This document shows positions 14,181 through 23,810 of a stretch of 30,753 nucleotides of DNA, in pieces. The notes under the pieces are model-generated. The model had not been told where the DNA came from. It saw only the letters and a list, made by a program, of their open reading frames with translations, and searched no databases. Made by a program: the position numbers and the translations under genes. This DNA is from a virus. Each line of letters starts with the position of its first letter. Positions within the stretch are counted from its first letter, which is position 1. The stretch is from the IMG/VR virus record IMGVR_UViG_3300031857_000920, positions 1 through 30,753 of that record; one strand, given 5' to 3'.

Positions 14181-14606
14181 TTATACTTCTAATGAACCGC
14201 TAAAATACGGAATTGTTTTTAAATAATTATAAGCCTGTGTTAAAATTGAATCAGAACTATTTGTATCTATAAAAAATTCTAACTCACAAGGTGGTGTTAT
14301 TTGATATAGAGCTGGGTCTACAACACCAGTATTTCTATCTGCCGCATCGGTTTGATATTTAACAATCGCACCCACTGCTCGTTTACCTGTATCTCTATCT
14401 TCTTTAGATGCATACACTAATATAGCAATTCTACCAATATACCCTGCTTTCCATTTAATATCAGGTAAAGATATTTTATTACCTGGCATTTTTGGTTGTT
14501 TTGCATCGTGCAATCGTCTTTCAGTATATACGTTATATATGACGTGATATGCATCCGGAACTTCTACTCCCGTATTACCAACTATATAATTTTTTTGTAG
14601 TGCCAT
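14181..14606 (-). CDS. Small virion protein, paralogue A (141 aa)
   Basis: It begins MALQKNYIVGNTGVEVPDAY and ends with SDSILTQAYNYLK and a short Ser-rich tail. The middle is a strand pair (GRIAILVYASKEDRDTGKRA) that lines up with the 172-aa neighbour. No membrane segment or signal is seen. It starts 12 nt after the giant fibre gene stop. It may be a fibre attachment or baseplate wedge accessory, but this rests on position only. Confidence 0.75.
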   Translation of the reverse strand: MALQKNYIVGNTGVEVPDAYHVIYNVYTERRLHDAKQPKMPGNKISLPDIKWKAGYIGRIAILVYASKEDRDTGKRAVGAIVKYQTDAADRNTGVVDPALYQITPPCELEFFIDTNSSDSILTQAYNYLKTIPYFSGSLEV

Positions 14607-14618
14607 AAACTTTATTTT

Positions 14619-17600
14619 TTATATTCCTAATTGTGCTTTTATTGCTGCTAATTCTGCTTTTATAACTTCGATTTCTTCACATTTTGCATCATACATTTTT
14701 TTGAAATCCTGCAATGCTAATATTTGGTAAGTATTGATTACGTTCCAGTTAAGTGATAACGTATCCGGCACATCCATTGCTGCATGTTTATCATAATATT
14801 TTTGTTTTACTGCTTCAATTTCATCAAATCCACTAATACCAACTTCTTCTATTAGCGGTTGTGTCATTTCTGATAATTCAAATTGCATTGGTCTTGCATC
14901 ACTACCACAATGAATTGCTTCAGGAAAAATTTCCATAACATCCTGAGCTATTAACCCCTGATTTACAGTTAGCATTTTGGATATTTTTCTCTCTCGTTGC
15001 TTAGGGGTATCGGTATCTTTTAATTCAAATTTATAAGCGAATGTTACAGGCTTTAATTGCATGAACCTATTGATATACTCATAGTTTTCACTTACCTTTT
15101 CTCTTATAGAATATTTTACTCTCCTATCGGAATTATAGAACACACCATTGTTACCTAAATATGCAATATATCCACCAGTTCCACCATCTTCATCCGAAAA
15201 CATAAATTGTTGGAATATATCACCCGGATTCCAAAATTGTGTAAAGTCTCCATTCTGTCCAATACCGGCTGATTCTCCTCCAGATATACCTTCAAAGTCA
15301 GTACGAACTTCCCAAACACCCATCGTATAACTACCATATAATGCTTGTCCAGTATATCTTGATGTTGTACCATGATAGAAGTAGTTAGACCTAAATCGGG
15401 GTTCGGTATATGTTGCAACGTTTTGGTTAAGTGCCCAAGCATTACCCTGATTTGATGAATCTAATATAGTAGCTTGCGTACTACCACCCCAATATCCCTT
15501 CATTATATATCCGGTACCATTACTTCTTAAGAAATGCCAACCATATGAGTTGTTGTGGAATCCAGTTTCAGATGAGTTACACATTAAGTTTAACTGTCCT
15601 GCACCGTTTGCATCAAATTCAATACCCGCCCAACCATTTCTAGTACCAGCTACTCTCCAAGACCCATATGATGCGTTATTTGGATACCAGTGTGCTGAGT
15701 TAGCCCAAGAGTATGTACCATGATAACCTTCCAATCTTCTCCAAGTATGCCAGAATGAATAGTTTGAAGAACCACTCAATTGAATTAAGATACCACTCAT
15801 ATCATAATCGGAGTATAATCTAACTCCTTCATATGAACCCGCGTTTGCACCTAATTTAAGACCTGTATGGTATGCAATTCTCATATCAGGATAAGGATAA
15901 CCCCATCCACCACCTTCTTGGAATATACGATATGCGTGTCCACCTTGTCCAGAGTTACCACCTACTCCCGTTGGTTCAAACCATGCACCGTACAAACCAT
16001 TACCATAATAATAGTATTCAGAATAGTTACCACCGTGCTGCATTTCCGTCCAACCTCTAGGTGTGTTCCACGAAGTTCTCCAATAGAAACGATTGTTACC
16101 ATTTTCACCGGCCATCGCCATCTGCCAACCATAGAAGTTATAAGAGTTTGAATAGTTGTAGTGATGTGCCTGCATACCCACCCAGTGAGATGAAGCATCA
16201 TTTGGTCTATTACCAGGCCAAGACCAAGAATCCCAGAATCCAGAACCCCAGTTCGAAGCCATACCATTCATATCGGATGTACCCCAACCTTTAACACCTT
16301 GCCAATAGTTAGAATCTCCGGTGTAGTCCGAACGTGGTGTGTTATACTTACCATCCAAACCAATTCTCGATTGAGAACGGGTTGTGTTATAGTTCATATT
16401 CACATAATCATTACCATCCCAATAAAACGATGTATCGTGGTCATAAAATCTCCAAGTTCTAACATCACCACTAAAGTAGTTGTATCCATAGTTCCAACGA
16501 GTATATCCACCATCCCAATACCAAATCCAACCTCTACTATTATCATGTACACCAATGTTATCACCGGTTGTACTCATTAATACGTGTCTAGAACCAATAC
16601 CATATCCATGCCATCCATTTCTACCACTAGCATAAGTTGTAACGGTACCATAGGAGTTTCCGGCACACTCTGGCCACCATAGTCCTCTATCGTATGACTG
16701 TGAATACCAACCCGTACATCCATTACTTCTAAACCAACCATTATTATAAACGTTAGCAAATGTTGGTGAAGCATCAGTTCTTACCGATTGGTTTACGTTA
16801 TTACTCATCCAACCCAAATACCCTAACCAAAGGTCACCACTTCTATTAATATACGCTCTTTCCGCACCACTATCAGTTCTGAATATAAAATATCCAGATG
16901 ATTGGTTTTGGAAGTACATATGTGAACTATGCCATTGAATCTTATTGTATTCACCTTGCCATCCACCGTGGTCAGAATACAACATATATCCCGGTCTTAC
17001 ATATAAGTTATTGGTTGATGTGGCTGCTAAACTTGCCTCACCACTACCATTACCGAAATAATATCCAGTATTATCTCTATCATAGAAAATATATGCCTGA
17101 TTATAATAGTGATACCAAGTATAATCACTCATATAGTGTCTAGTAACGTTTTGAGTTACAAATTGAATTTCATTACCAGAAGTTCCTAAACTCAAATATG
17201 CCGCTGCATAAACACCAGGTCTACCCCATGCCGCACCTAAACGTACTTCGGTATTGTATCCTTCTGCATTATTTACAATAATACCACTATCGTTTGTTTG
17301 ATATATTACTCTTTCGCCACTACCACCTCTTAAATAGAATCCACCATTTGCAGGGTCTACATAGAATCCGGTATTATTTGCATCTCTAAAAATATAAGAT
17401 TGCATATAACCTGGACTCATTGTTCCAGCATATGAATTTTGTGGATAAAAATCTAAATCACAACCAATAGTTACAATTCTTGCATTATATCCATCATCCA
17501 ATGGAGATATCCATACATAATCGGTATTATTATTATTTTGAATTTGTAATGCCGATGTCCAAGATGCAGGGTAAGAACCAAAGTTTATTTCACCTTGTCC

Positions 17601-20600
17601 TTCTTGATGTATTGTTAATGCTCTAGTTCCAGATGAAGTTCCACTACTTCTAACTTTAAAATATCTTACATATGAATAATCGGTTGGGTCAATTCTAAAT
17701 GTAGTATCGTTTTGGTCATAGAATATTGTACCATAAACAGCACCTGCTGATTGAATATAGTTAGCAGAATATACATAATCATAGTAAATACCCCAACCAT
17801 CAACTCGAAGATTTAAGTTACCACTATCCGAACTCATACGGAATTCACCAGCTCCACCAATAAGGTCAATACCAGATTGTGAATCCCAATGAGTATTTGT
17901 TCTGAATCTCATTGTACCACCATTCTGATAAGGCATTCTTATTTCAGAACTAAAGTCACCAAAATATGCCGTATTAGCATCGTAGAATATTGGTGCTCTA
18001 AAATCGTAAATTGCTTCAGTAGTACCACCGAATAATGCGTAGTTATCAGTAACTCTTAGATATAAAGGCCAATATCCATTATATGTACCCCATGACGTTG
18101 AATCATTACCAGTACCTCTTAAGAAATACATTTGGTTTGAATTCATATGAATCATACCAGAGTTATGGTCAGTATCTCTTAAATAAATTGTTGGAGAAGT
18201 ATTTCTTATAAAAATATTTCCAGTTGTACTGATATCCGATGTTATTGTACCATTAAATGTTACATTATTTTGGAATGTTCTATTACCGGGATGAGATACT
18301 TTAATAACTTTCCATCCAGAAATTACACAAATTCTACTATTAGAATAATGTGAATAGTTAAATAGTGCTTGCGGAGTCCAATACTTAGTACCACTTACAA
18401 ATTGACCAGTAGAACCACCAAACCCACTAATATAACCACTTACCTTTACCCAACCAGTTCCAACTGTGGTATTACTCATTGTCCAATAACCAAATGAACC
18501 AGGGTTACCACCTAATGAACTAAAGTTTTGGTTGAAATCAATTGAACCCATATAGTGTCCAGAAGAACCATCCCATGCTCTAATCCAACATTCCATATAG
18601 AATACATCATTCGAATCTACAGGAATATAAGGGAAACCACTACCATAAACTCCACCAACATTTACACCACCATCAATACGAATTGCGTATCCACCAGGTG
18701 CAGTTGAATCCGCTGTCCAATAAACGGTACTACTATTAAAATATGCCTGTAATTGTGCTTCTGTCCAAGTTGGGTCAATCTCAAACACAGTTTCACTAGG
18801 AGTATAATGCCCCACAGGAAATCTAGAAGTATTAACTCTAGCCTGGTCTAATAATAAATTACTAAATCTACTAGCACCATCTGGATCTAAAAGATATCCA
18901 CTATTTGCATAATCTCTAAATATTGTGCCTCTTACTTCTTCAGTAGTTACTAATCTACCACCACCCCATGCTCCCCTAAATGAACCATTTTGAAGAATTA
19001 TCATACCGTGGTCTGCTAAATTAGCTGCAACCCCTCCAAAGTTTGGATGTGACCAAGCTATACCATATAAACTACCAACCGAAGTACCATTTGCTGGTAA
19101 TTTATAAGAATCGCCCATAGCGAATACTGCTTGCAATCTACTTGCAGAATAAGTACCAACTATACCTTTACCATAATCATCAAATACAATATTTCTACCG
19201 TAAGTAATTCTAGAAGTATCTCTAGTATCGTGGTAATGTATTAAGGAATCACTACCTGCATATCTACTATATCGATATACATTATATCCAGAATCCCAAT
19301 ACCATCTATCACCATACCATCCACCACTATCTTCACCAAAACGGAATTCAGAATCACCACTATCACTTGCTCCTACATAAAGAATATCATTAACCCAAGT
19401 TACATCACCATTACTATCACCTAAATAGTTAATACCACCCGTTGTTGTAATAGCAGTTGATTGGAATCTTGCTCCCCAACTTAATGTTGTTGTATTATTT
19501 AAACCTAATTGTGTAGTTTGATTACCAAATGCAATATAACCCGCATTTCCATCTTGTACACCTTTTACTCTAAACGTATTTGCTACGTTCATATCACCAA
19601 TCCATACATCATCACCCAATCTTACATTGGTAGAGTTACCATTGTTATTAGTAATAATTGAATCAAAAGTTACTTGGTCAGTTGTTCTAACGTTTTGATT
19701 CATATTATATGCGTACAACTGGTCAACACTATTTAAAAGTTGTCTCCACGATGCCCACGCAGTTGTTGATGTACCAATTCTAGTCCAAACTCTAGCATTA
19801 TCGGTGTATGCAATTTGGAATGGATAACCACCACTCATATCGTTACCACTACCGTATTTTCTCCAATACATTACACCATTGTATGTACCACCATCACTCA
19901 ATCCATTCGTACTATTTGTTTTAAAATCAAAACGAATTACATTAGCAAATGAGTTTGGTACATCGTTTACAGCTCTAGTATCGTTTGAATAAACATACGT
20001 TGTATATGTAGATGTTGTTGCAAAGTTTACACTAAAGTTTGATGGATTCCAAACGTACATATTCACACCATCGTTAGTTCCCCAAACATACGTTGGTTGA
20101 CCAGATTGACCCGAATAAATAAAATCTATATTTGTTCCATCTGAACGTCTTGGGTAAGCTCTAATATTCCATTGTCCACCATTGTTTGATACAAGTTGTG
20201 TACCAGTATTAGAACCATTACCGCCTACATAAACTTGTCCAGCAGTATATAAATTTCCGTCACTATGTAGTGTTGTTATATTTGTTGTACCACCATACCA
20301 TCTAAAATATCTTGCCGCACCTGCCACCGGTACTGAATACCACATTGTATTGCCTTCTATACCTAATGCATAATCTACCGATGATGCACCTACTTCAGGA
20401 TAAAGAACTATTTTAGTACCTGCACTTCTGCTTGTAAATGTTGGAGCCGCTACACCATTACTATTATAAACAATTCTATTTGATGTACCGTTTGATAAAA
20501 ATAAATCTCCACCATTTAACGTAAGGTCATTATGCGTTACATCATCAGTTGTTCTAACGTTTTGATTCATCGCATATAACTCATTTGCACCTTGACCAGT

Positions 20601-23078
20601 ATCAACAGTTGCAAATGTTACAGCATCGGTAGTTCTAACGTTTTGATTCATTAAATAAACTTCCGTTGCTCCTTGACCAGTATCTATTGTTCCGCTTAAT
20701 GTTACATTTCCTTCAACTCTAAAATTATCATCACTTGTCCATCTATCATTTGTTTCATCCCAATAGAATGTTTTAGTTGCCGCATTACCTCTTTTAATTT
20801 CAATACCTGCGTTTTCAGTTGGTGCAGTAGCTGCTCCAATGTCCGCATTTAATGTGATGATGTTATCACCTATGTTAAGAGTTGTTGTGTTAATATATGT
20901 TGTAGTTCCACTAACAGTTAAGTTACCACTAATTGTTGCATCTCCGGTTACTGTCAATGTACTACCATCGAATCTTAAATTTGCTTCTACTGTTCCATTT
21001 GGTGCAGTTCCGTTTAGGGTGATTACACCATTATCAGTATTACCAGTTAATGCTAATAAGCCAGATGTACCACCACTTCCTGAAGTACCTGTTGTACCAG
21101 ATGTACCTCCACTACCTGAAGTGCCAGATGTACCCGATGTGCCCGCTGAGCCACCAGTACCTGCAGTTCCAGAAGTGCCCGATGAACCTCCACTTCCAGA
21201 TGTTCCCGTTGTACCAGATGAACCTCCACTTCCAGATGTTCCCGTTGTACCAGATGTGCCTCCACTACCGGAAGTACCTGTTGTACCCGATGAACCTCCG
21301 CTACCTGATGTTCCTGTTGTTCCCGATGAGCCTCCACTACCTGCTGTTCCCGCAGAGCCGGATGTACCTCCACTACCAGATGTACCAGATGTTCCTGCTG
21401 AACCAGATGAACCTTGTGCTCCAGAAGTTCCCGATGAACCTCCACTTCCGGAAGTACCTGTTGAGCCCGAACTTCCTGATGTGCCCGATGTTCCCGATGA
21501 ACCAGATGTTCCCGATGAACCTGCTGAACCAGTTGAACCGGTTGCTCCACTTGTTCCCGATGAACCAGATGTTCCCGATGAACCAGAGCTTCCACTACTT
21601 CCTGATGTACCCGATGTGCCACTTGTTCCACCACTACCCGAAGTACCATTCGTACCAACTGCTCCTGTTAAACCAGATGTACCTCCCGTACCCGTTGTGC
21701 CTGATGTACCAGATGAACCACTACTACCAGATGTACCCGAAGTACCTCCACTACCGTTTGTACCACCCAATCCACCAGCACCCGTAACACCCGATGAACC
21801 AGTTGAACCGGAACTTCCTGATGTACCCGATGAACCCGTTGTACCCGATGAACCCGTTGTACCGGATGAGCCGGTTGTACCAGATGAACCTGCAGTACCA
21901 GTTGAACCAGATGAGCCGGTTGTACCTGATGAACCTGTTGAACCAGAACTTCCGGATGTACCGGAAGAACCCGAACTTCCAGATGTAGCCGATGTTCCAC
22001 TACTTCCCGATGAACCGGATGTTCCATCACTTCCCGTTGTTCCTGAAGAACCTGTTGTGCCTGCTGTGCCTGAAGAACCCGATGTGCCGCTACTTCCACT
22101 ACTTCCACTACTTCCCGATGAACCAGAACTTCCACTACTTCCAGAAGTTCCAGATGAACCAGATGTACCTCCACTTCCAGATGAACCAGAACTTCCTGAT
22201 GTGCCCGCAGTACCAGTTGAACCACTACTACCGGATGAACCAGAACTTCCACTACTTCCAGATGTGCCTGAAGTACCTCCACTACCTGAAGTGCCGCTTG
22301 TTCCAGATGAACCAGATGAACCGGTTGTACCAGAAGTTCCGGAACTTCCAGATGTACCTGATGTACCTGATGTTGCCGCTGCTGTTTTCCTACCTACTAT
22401 ACCCGAAGTTGTATTATAAACCAATACTTCATCGGTTGTTATGTCTAATGGAAAACTTCCAACTCTTAAACTTCCACTTAGAGCCAAACTTCCACTTATA
22501 GAAACACTACCTGTAAATTCTTGTTTATCGTTTGATGCATCTCCAAATTTATTTGAACCACTTGCATAGATTATTGAAGATGATATGTATTGTGCAAAAA
22601 ATTCAGTAGTTTGTATTCTCCCGTTTACGGTTAAATTTTGTGTTATTACCGCTGAACCTGTTATATTTACATTTCCATTTACAGCCAATCCTCCACTTAT
22701 AGAAGTTGGTACATTTATTACTAATCCTTTATTTGGAGAAATATTTGCTAAAGCTGAACCGGATTTAATTTGGTCCAAATCACCCAATGAAGATGCTAAT
22801 ATATTAAAAAGTCCGCTACCGTCTCCTTTGTATAATGATGCGGATATAGACGAAGATATATTTAAAGAACCGGAAAGTTGTACATCACCACCTATTACAA
22901 TTGGTGAACTGCCAAATGAATTTATTTCATAAGTTTGTACGGCCGATGCTGTAAAATCACCAACTATACTCACCGATTCAGATGATGCATTTAAAATAGG
23001 ACTACCACTAACAAAAAGTGATACACTTTTAATGCTCGTCTGATTTAATCCATTTGTACTTTTACCGTTAAACTCCAT
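14619..23078 (-). CDS. Giant tail fibre with collagen-like shaft and S74 chaperone (2819 aa)
   Basis: Domain order: residues 1-237 are short strand repeats of the type SGSLxxSGS with GDGSGLFNI modules. Residues 238-673 are Gly-x-x triplets made of Ser, Thr, Gly and Ala. Residues 674-740 carry a LTGNTDNGVITLN junction module and a TVTGDATISGNLTVSGTT strand. About 1900 residues of knob-like repeats follow, including six YD-N-T-YY-DP type motifs and five NQNVRTTD-type motifs. The segment YPFQIAYTDNARVWTRIG with a following WASWRQLL resembles a pyocin-knob domain, and a second such module has GWQMAMAGENGNNRFYWRT. The last 170 residues are a Peptidase_S74 intramolecular chaperone. SDRRVK gives the Ser2650/Lys2655 pair used for self-cleavage in this family, and a C-terminal heptad coil ends KAELAAIKAQLGI. 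The chaperone would trimerise the fibre and then be released. Its likely role is host recognition. Confidence 0.92.
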   Translation of the reverse strand: MEFNGKSTNGLNQTSIKSVSLFVSGSPILNASSESVSIVGDFTASAVQTYEINSFGSSPIVIGGDVQLSGSLNISSSISASLYKGDGSGLFNILASSLGDLDQIKSGSALANISPNKGLVINVPTSISGGLAVNGNVNITGSAVITQNLTVNGRIQTTEFFAQYISSSIIYASGSNKFGDASNDKQEFTGSVSISGSLALSGSLRVGSFPLDITTDEVLVYNTTSGIVGRKTAAATSGTSGTSGSSGTSGTTGSSGSSGTSGTSGSGGTSGTSGSSGSSGSSGSSGSTGTAGTSGSSGSSGSGGTSGSSGTSGSSGSSGSSGSSGSSGSSGTSGSSGTAGTTGSSGTTGSDGTSGSSGSSGTSATSGSSGSSGTSGSSGSTGSSGTTGSSGSTGTAGSSGTTGSSGTTGSSGTTGSSGTSGSSGSTGSSGVTGAGGLGGTNGSGGTSGTSGSSGSSGTSGTTGTGGTSGLTGAVGTNGTSGSGGTSGTSGTSGSSGSSGSSGTSGSSGTSGATGSTGSAGSSGTSGSSGTSGTSGSSGSTGTSGSGGSSGTSGAQGSSGSAGTSGTSGSGGTSGSAGTAGSGGSSGTTGTSGSGGSSGTTGTSGSGGTSGTTGTSGSGGSSGTTGTSGSGGSSGTSGTAGTGGSAGTSGTSGTSGSGGTSGTTGTSGSGGTSGLLALTGNTDNGVITLNGTAPNGTVEANLRFDGSTLTVTGDATISGNLTVSGTTTYINTTTLNIGDNIITLNADIGAATAPTENAGIEIKRGNAATKTFYWDETNDRWTSDDNFRVEGNVTLSGTIDTGQGATEVYLMNQNVRTTDAVTFATVDTGQGANELYAMNQNVRTTDDVTHNDLTLNGGDLFLSNGTSNRIVYNSNGVAAPTFTSRSAGTKIVLYPEVGASSVDYALGIEGNTMWYSVPVAGAARYFRWYGGTTNITTLHSDGNLYTAGQVYVGGNGSNTGTQLVSNNGGQWNIRAYPRRSDGTNIDFIYSGQSGQPTYVWGTNDGVNMYVWNPSNFSVNFATTSTYTTYVYSNDTRAVNDVPNSFANVIRFDFKTNSTNGLSDGGTYNGVMYWRKYGSGNDMSGGYPFQIAYTDNARVWTRIGTSTTAWASWRQLLNSVDQLYAYNMNQNVRTTDQVTFDSIITNNNGNSTNVRLGDDVWIGDMNVANTFRVKGVQDGNAGYIAFGNQTTQLGLNNTTTLSWGARFQSTAITTTGGINYLGDSNGDVTWVNDILYVGASDSGDSEFRFGEDSGGWYGDRWYWDSGYNVYRYSRYAGSDSLIHYHDTRDTSRITYGRNIVFDDYGKGIVGTYSASRLQAVFAMGDSYKLPANGTSVGSLYGIAWSHPNFGGVAANLADHGMIILQNGSFRGAWGGGRLVTTEEVRGTIFRDYANSGYLLDPDGASRFSNLLLDQARVNTSRFPVGHYTPSETVFEIDPTWTEAQLQAYFNSSTVYWTADSTAPGGYAIRIDGGVNVGGVYGSGFPYIPVDSNDVFYMECWIRAWDGSSGHYMGSIDFNQNFSSLGGNPGSFGYWTMSNTTVGTGWVKVSGYISGFGGSTGQFVSGTKYWTPQALFNYSHYSNSRICVISGWKVIKVSHPGNRTFQNNVTFNGTITSDISTTGNIFIRNTSPTIYLRDTDHNSGMIHMNSNQMYFLRGTGNDSTSWGTYNGYWPLYLRVTDNYALFGGTTEAIYDFRAPIFYDANTAYFGDFSSEIRMPYQNGGTMRFRTNTHWDSQSGIDLIGGAGEFRMSSDSGNLNLRVDGWGIYYDYVYSANYIQSAGAVYGTIFYDQNDTTFRIDPTDYSYVRYFKVRSSGTSSGTRALTIHQEGQGEINFGSYPASWTSALQIQNNNNTDYVWISPLDDGYNARIVTIGCDLDFYPQNSYAGTMSPGYMQSYIFRDANNTGFYVDPANGGFYLRGGSGERVIYQTNDSGIIVNNAEGYNTEVRLGAAWGRPGVYAAAYLSLGTSGNEIQFVTQNVTRHYMSDYTWYHYYNQAYIFYDRDNTGYYFGNGSGEASLAATSTNNLYVRPGYMLYSDHGGWQGEYNKIQWHSSHMYFQNQSSGYFIFRTDSGAERAYINRSGDLWLGYLGWMSNNVNQSVRTDASPTFANVYNNGWFRSNGCTGWYSQSYDRGLWWPECAGNSYGTVTTYASGRNGWHGYGIGSRHVLMSTTGDNIGVHDNSRGWIWYWDGGYTRWNYGYNYFSGDVRTWRFYDHDTSFYWDGNDYVNMNYNTTRSQSRIGLDGKYNTPRSDYTGDSNYWQGVKGWGTSDMNGMASNWGSGFWDSWSWPGNRPNDASSHWVGMQAHHYNYSNSYNFYGWQMAMAGENGNNRFYWRTSWNTPRGWTEMQHGGNYSEYYYYGNGLYGAWFEPTGVGGNSGQGGHAYRIFQEGGGWGYPYPDMRIAYHTGLKLGANAGSYEGVRLYSDYDMSGILIQLSGSSNYSFWHTWRRLEGYHGTYSWANSAHWYPNNASYGSWRVAGTRNGWAGIEFDANGAGQLNLMCNSSETGFHNNSYGWHFLRSNGTGYIMKGYWGGSTQATILDSSNQGNAWALNQNVATYTEPRFRSNYFYHGTTSRYTGQALYGSYTMGVWEVRTDFEGISGGESAGIGQNGDFTQFWNPGDIFQQFMFSDEDGGTGGYIAYLGNNGVFYNSDRRVKYSIREKVSENYEYINRFMQLKPVTFAYKFELKDTDTPKQRERKISKMLTVNQGLIAQDVMEIFPEAIHCGSDARPMQFELSEMTQPLIEEVGISGFDEIEAVKQKYYDKHAAMDVPDTLSLNWNVINTYQILALQDFKKMYDAKCEEIEVIKAELAAIKAQLGI
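15420..20651 (-). repeat. Knob-region repeats of the giant fibre
   Basis: Two repeat classes lie in the coding sequence. NQNVRTTD units occur near 20640, 20560, 19695, 16785 and 15420; three of them share an exact 20-nt stretch at 20632-20651, 20551-20570 and 19684-19703. Units of the type (I/R)FYD-x-x-x-T-x-Y/F-x-x-DP occur near 18900, 17970, 17710, 17370, 17070 and 16430. Each unit precedes a new strand-rich section, so they appear to mark module boundaries. Confidence 0.75.
21060..22367 (-). repeat. Collagen-like triplet tract of the 2819-aa fibre
   Basis: About 145 consecutive Gly-x-x triplets, mainly GSS, GTS, GTT, GSG and GAA-like variants, occupy 1.3 kb. There are few interruptions (one TSATSG, with Ala for Gly) and no Pro. 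At DNA level short words recur without a fixed long unit. The G+C content is visibly higher than in flanking sequence. Confidence 0.95.
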
Positions 23079-23089
23079 TCATCAATTCT

Positions 23090-23422
23090 TTATGATATTT
23101 CCAAAACTGAAACAATTACATCTGCCGAAGCAGCTAGTGAAGAAGTTACTGATAAAAAATCACCAGCTTCTAAAACTATTTTTTGTTCACCACCAACTAA
23201 AACAGTTGCTGCACCAGGAACAATTAATGCATCTTTTACCAAATAATGACATTTGTTTGCAGAATTATCTCTGGCCATAACACTTACTGAAATATTATTT
23301 GAATTAATATTAGCAACATTAACACCTATTATAGTTGTAGATGTTGCGATTGGTGCTTCATATACTTTTGCACCAGATATTCCAATTGAACCAGTAATAC
23401 TATTTTTAAATACGTTTGCCAT
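23090..23422 (-). CDS. Small beta-rich structural protein (110 aa)
   Basis: The sequence is almost all short strands: MANVFKNSITGSIGISGAKV, then ATSTTIIGVNVANINSNNIS and a C-terminal GGEQKIVLEAGDFLSVTSS. This general pattern (N-terminal MANV, a middle GxNxAN segment, GGxQKIVLExGD near the end) recurs in about 100-residue virion proteins of aquatic phages, as I recall, with no known function. It starts 11 nt after the stop of the 108-aa gene and ends 11 nt before the giant fibre start. It may be a fibre attachment or decoration protein. Confidence 0.7.
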   Translation of the reverse strand: MANVFKNSITGSIGISGAKVYEAPIATSTTIIGVNVANINSNNISVSVMARDNSANKCHYLVKDALIVPGAATVLVGGEQKIVLEAGDFLSVTSSLAASADVIVSVLEIS

Positions 23423-23433
23423 TTATTTTAATT

Positions 23434-23760
23434 TTATCCTAATGCAATAGCGTATGCAATTGCGGTATCCAAAACATTTACACCATCAACCGATATAGGA
23501 CCTCCTAAAACCGATAATGGACCAGTTATATTCGTAGAACCACTTATAAATATTGAACCGGTTATTTGTTGTTTATCGGTTGTATATGTACCTAAATCTA
23601 GTTCTCTACTAACAATTAAATACTCAAATGAGGCTTCTGTTACTTGTATTTGTCCGGTGAATGAACCCGTAAACGAACCAGTAAACGAACCACTTAAATC
23701 GGCATACGCAGATTTAGCCTGTGTGATTGAACCTGAAAATATGGGGCTGTTTATTATCAT
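23434..23760 (-). CDS. Small fibre-related protein with GSFT repeats (108 aa)
   Basis: The N-terminal half has three GSFT units in a row (residues 24-35) after FSGSITQAKSAYADLS. The second half has TGSIFISGSTNITGPLSVLG, which is the same SGS strand pattern found at the start of both giant fibres. It has no knob or chaperone part. It could be a short fibre subunit, an adaptor for the large fibres, or a detached piece of a fibre gene. An ATATTTATA motif lies 26 nt upstream in a 50-nt intergenic gap. Confidence 0.7.
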   Translation of the reverse strand: MIINSPIFSGSITQAKSAYADLSGSFTGSFTGSFTGQIQVTEASFEYLIVSRELDLGTYTTDKQQITGSIFISGSTNITGPLSVLGGPISVDGVNVLDTAIAYAIALG

Positions 23761-23786
23761 TTATACAACTTTGTTTTTCTTATAGG

Positions 23787-23795
23787 TATAAATAT
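23787..23795 (-). promoter_or_regulatory. Candidate phage promoter motif ATATTTATA
   Basis: ATATTTATA in the context TATATTTATAC lies 26 nt before the 108-aa gene, in the only sizable gap of the fibre cassette. It could start a transcript covering the S74 fibre. Confidence 0.3.
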
Positions 23796-23810
23796 AACTT
23801 TTTCCCTCTT

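Noticed and set aside
20839-22419. Long plus-strand frame of 526 codons rich in Pro, Asp, Val, Glu and Leu
   Set aside because: It is the exact antisense of the collagen-like tract. The Gly-Ser/Thr codons read backwards give PDEP/PLLP patterns and no stops. It has no start context and no neighbours on that strand.
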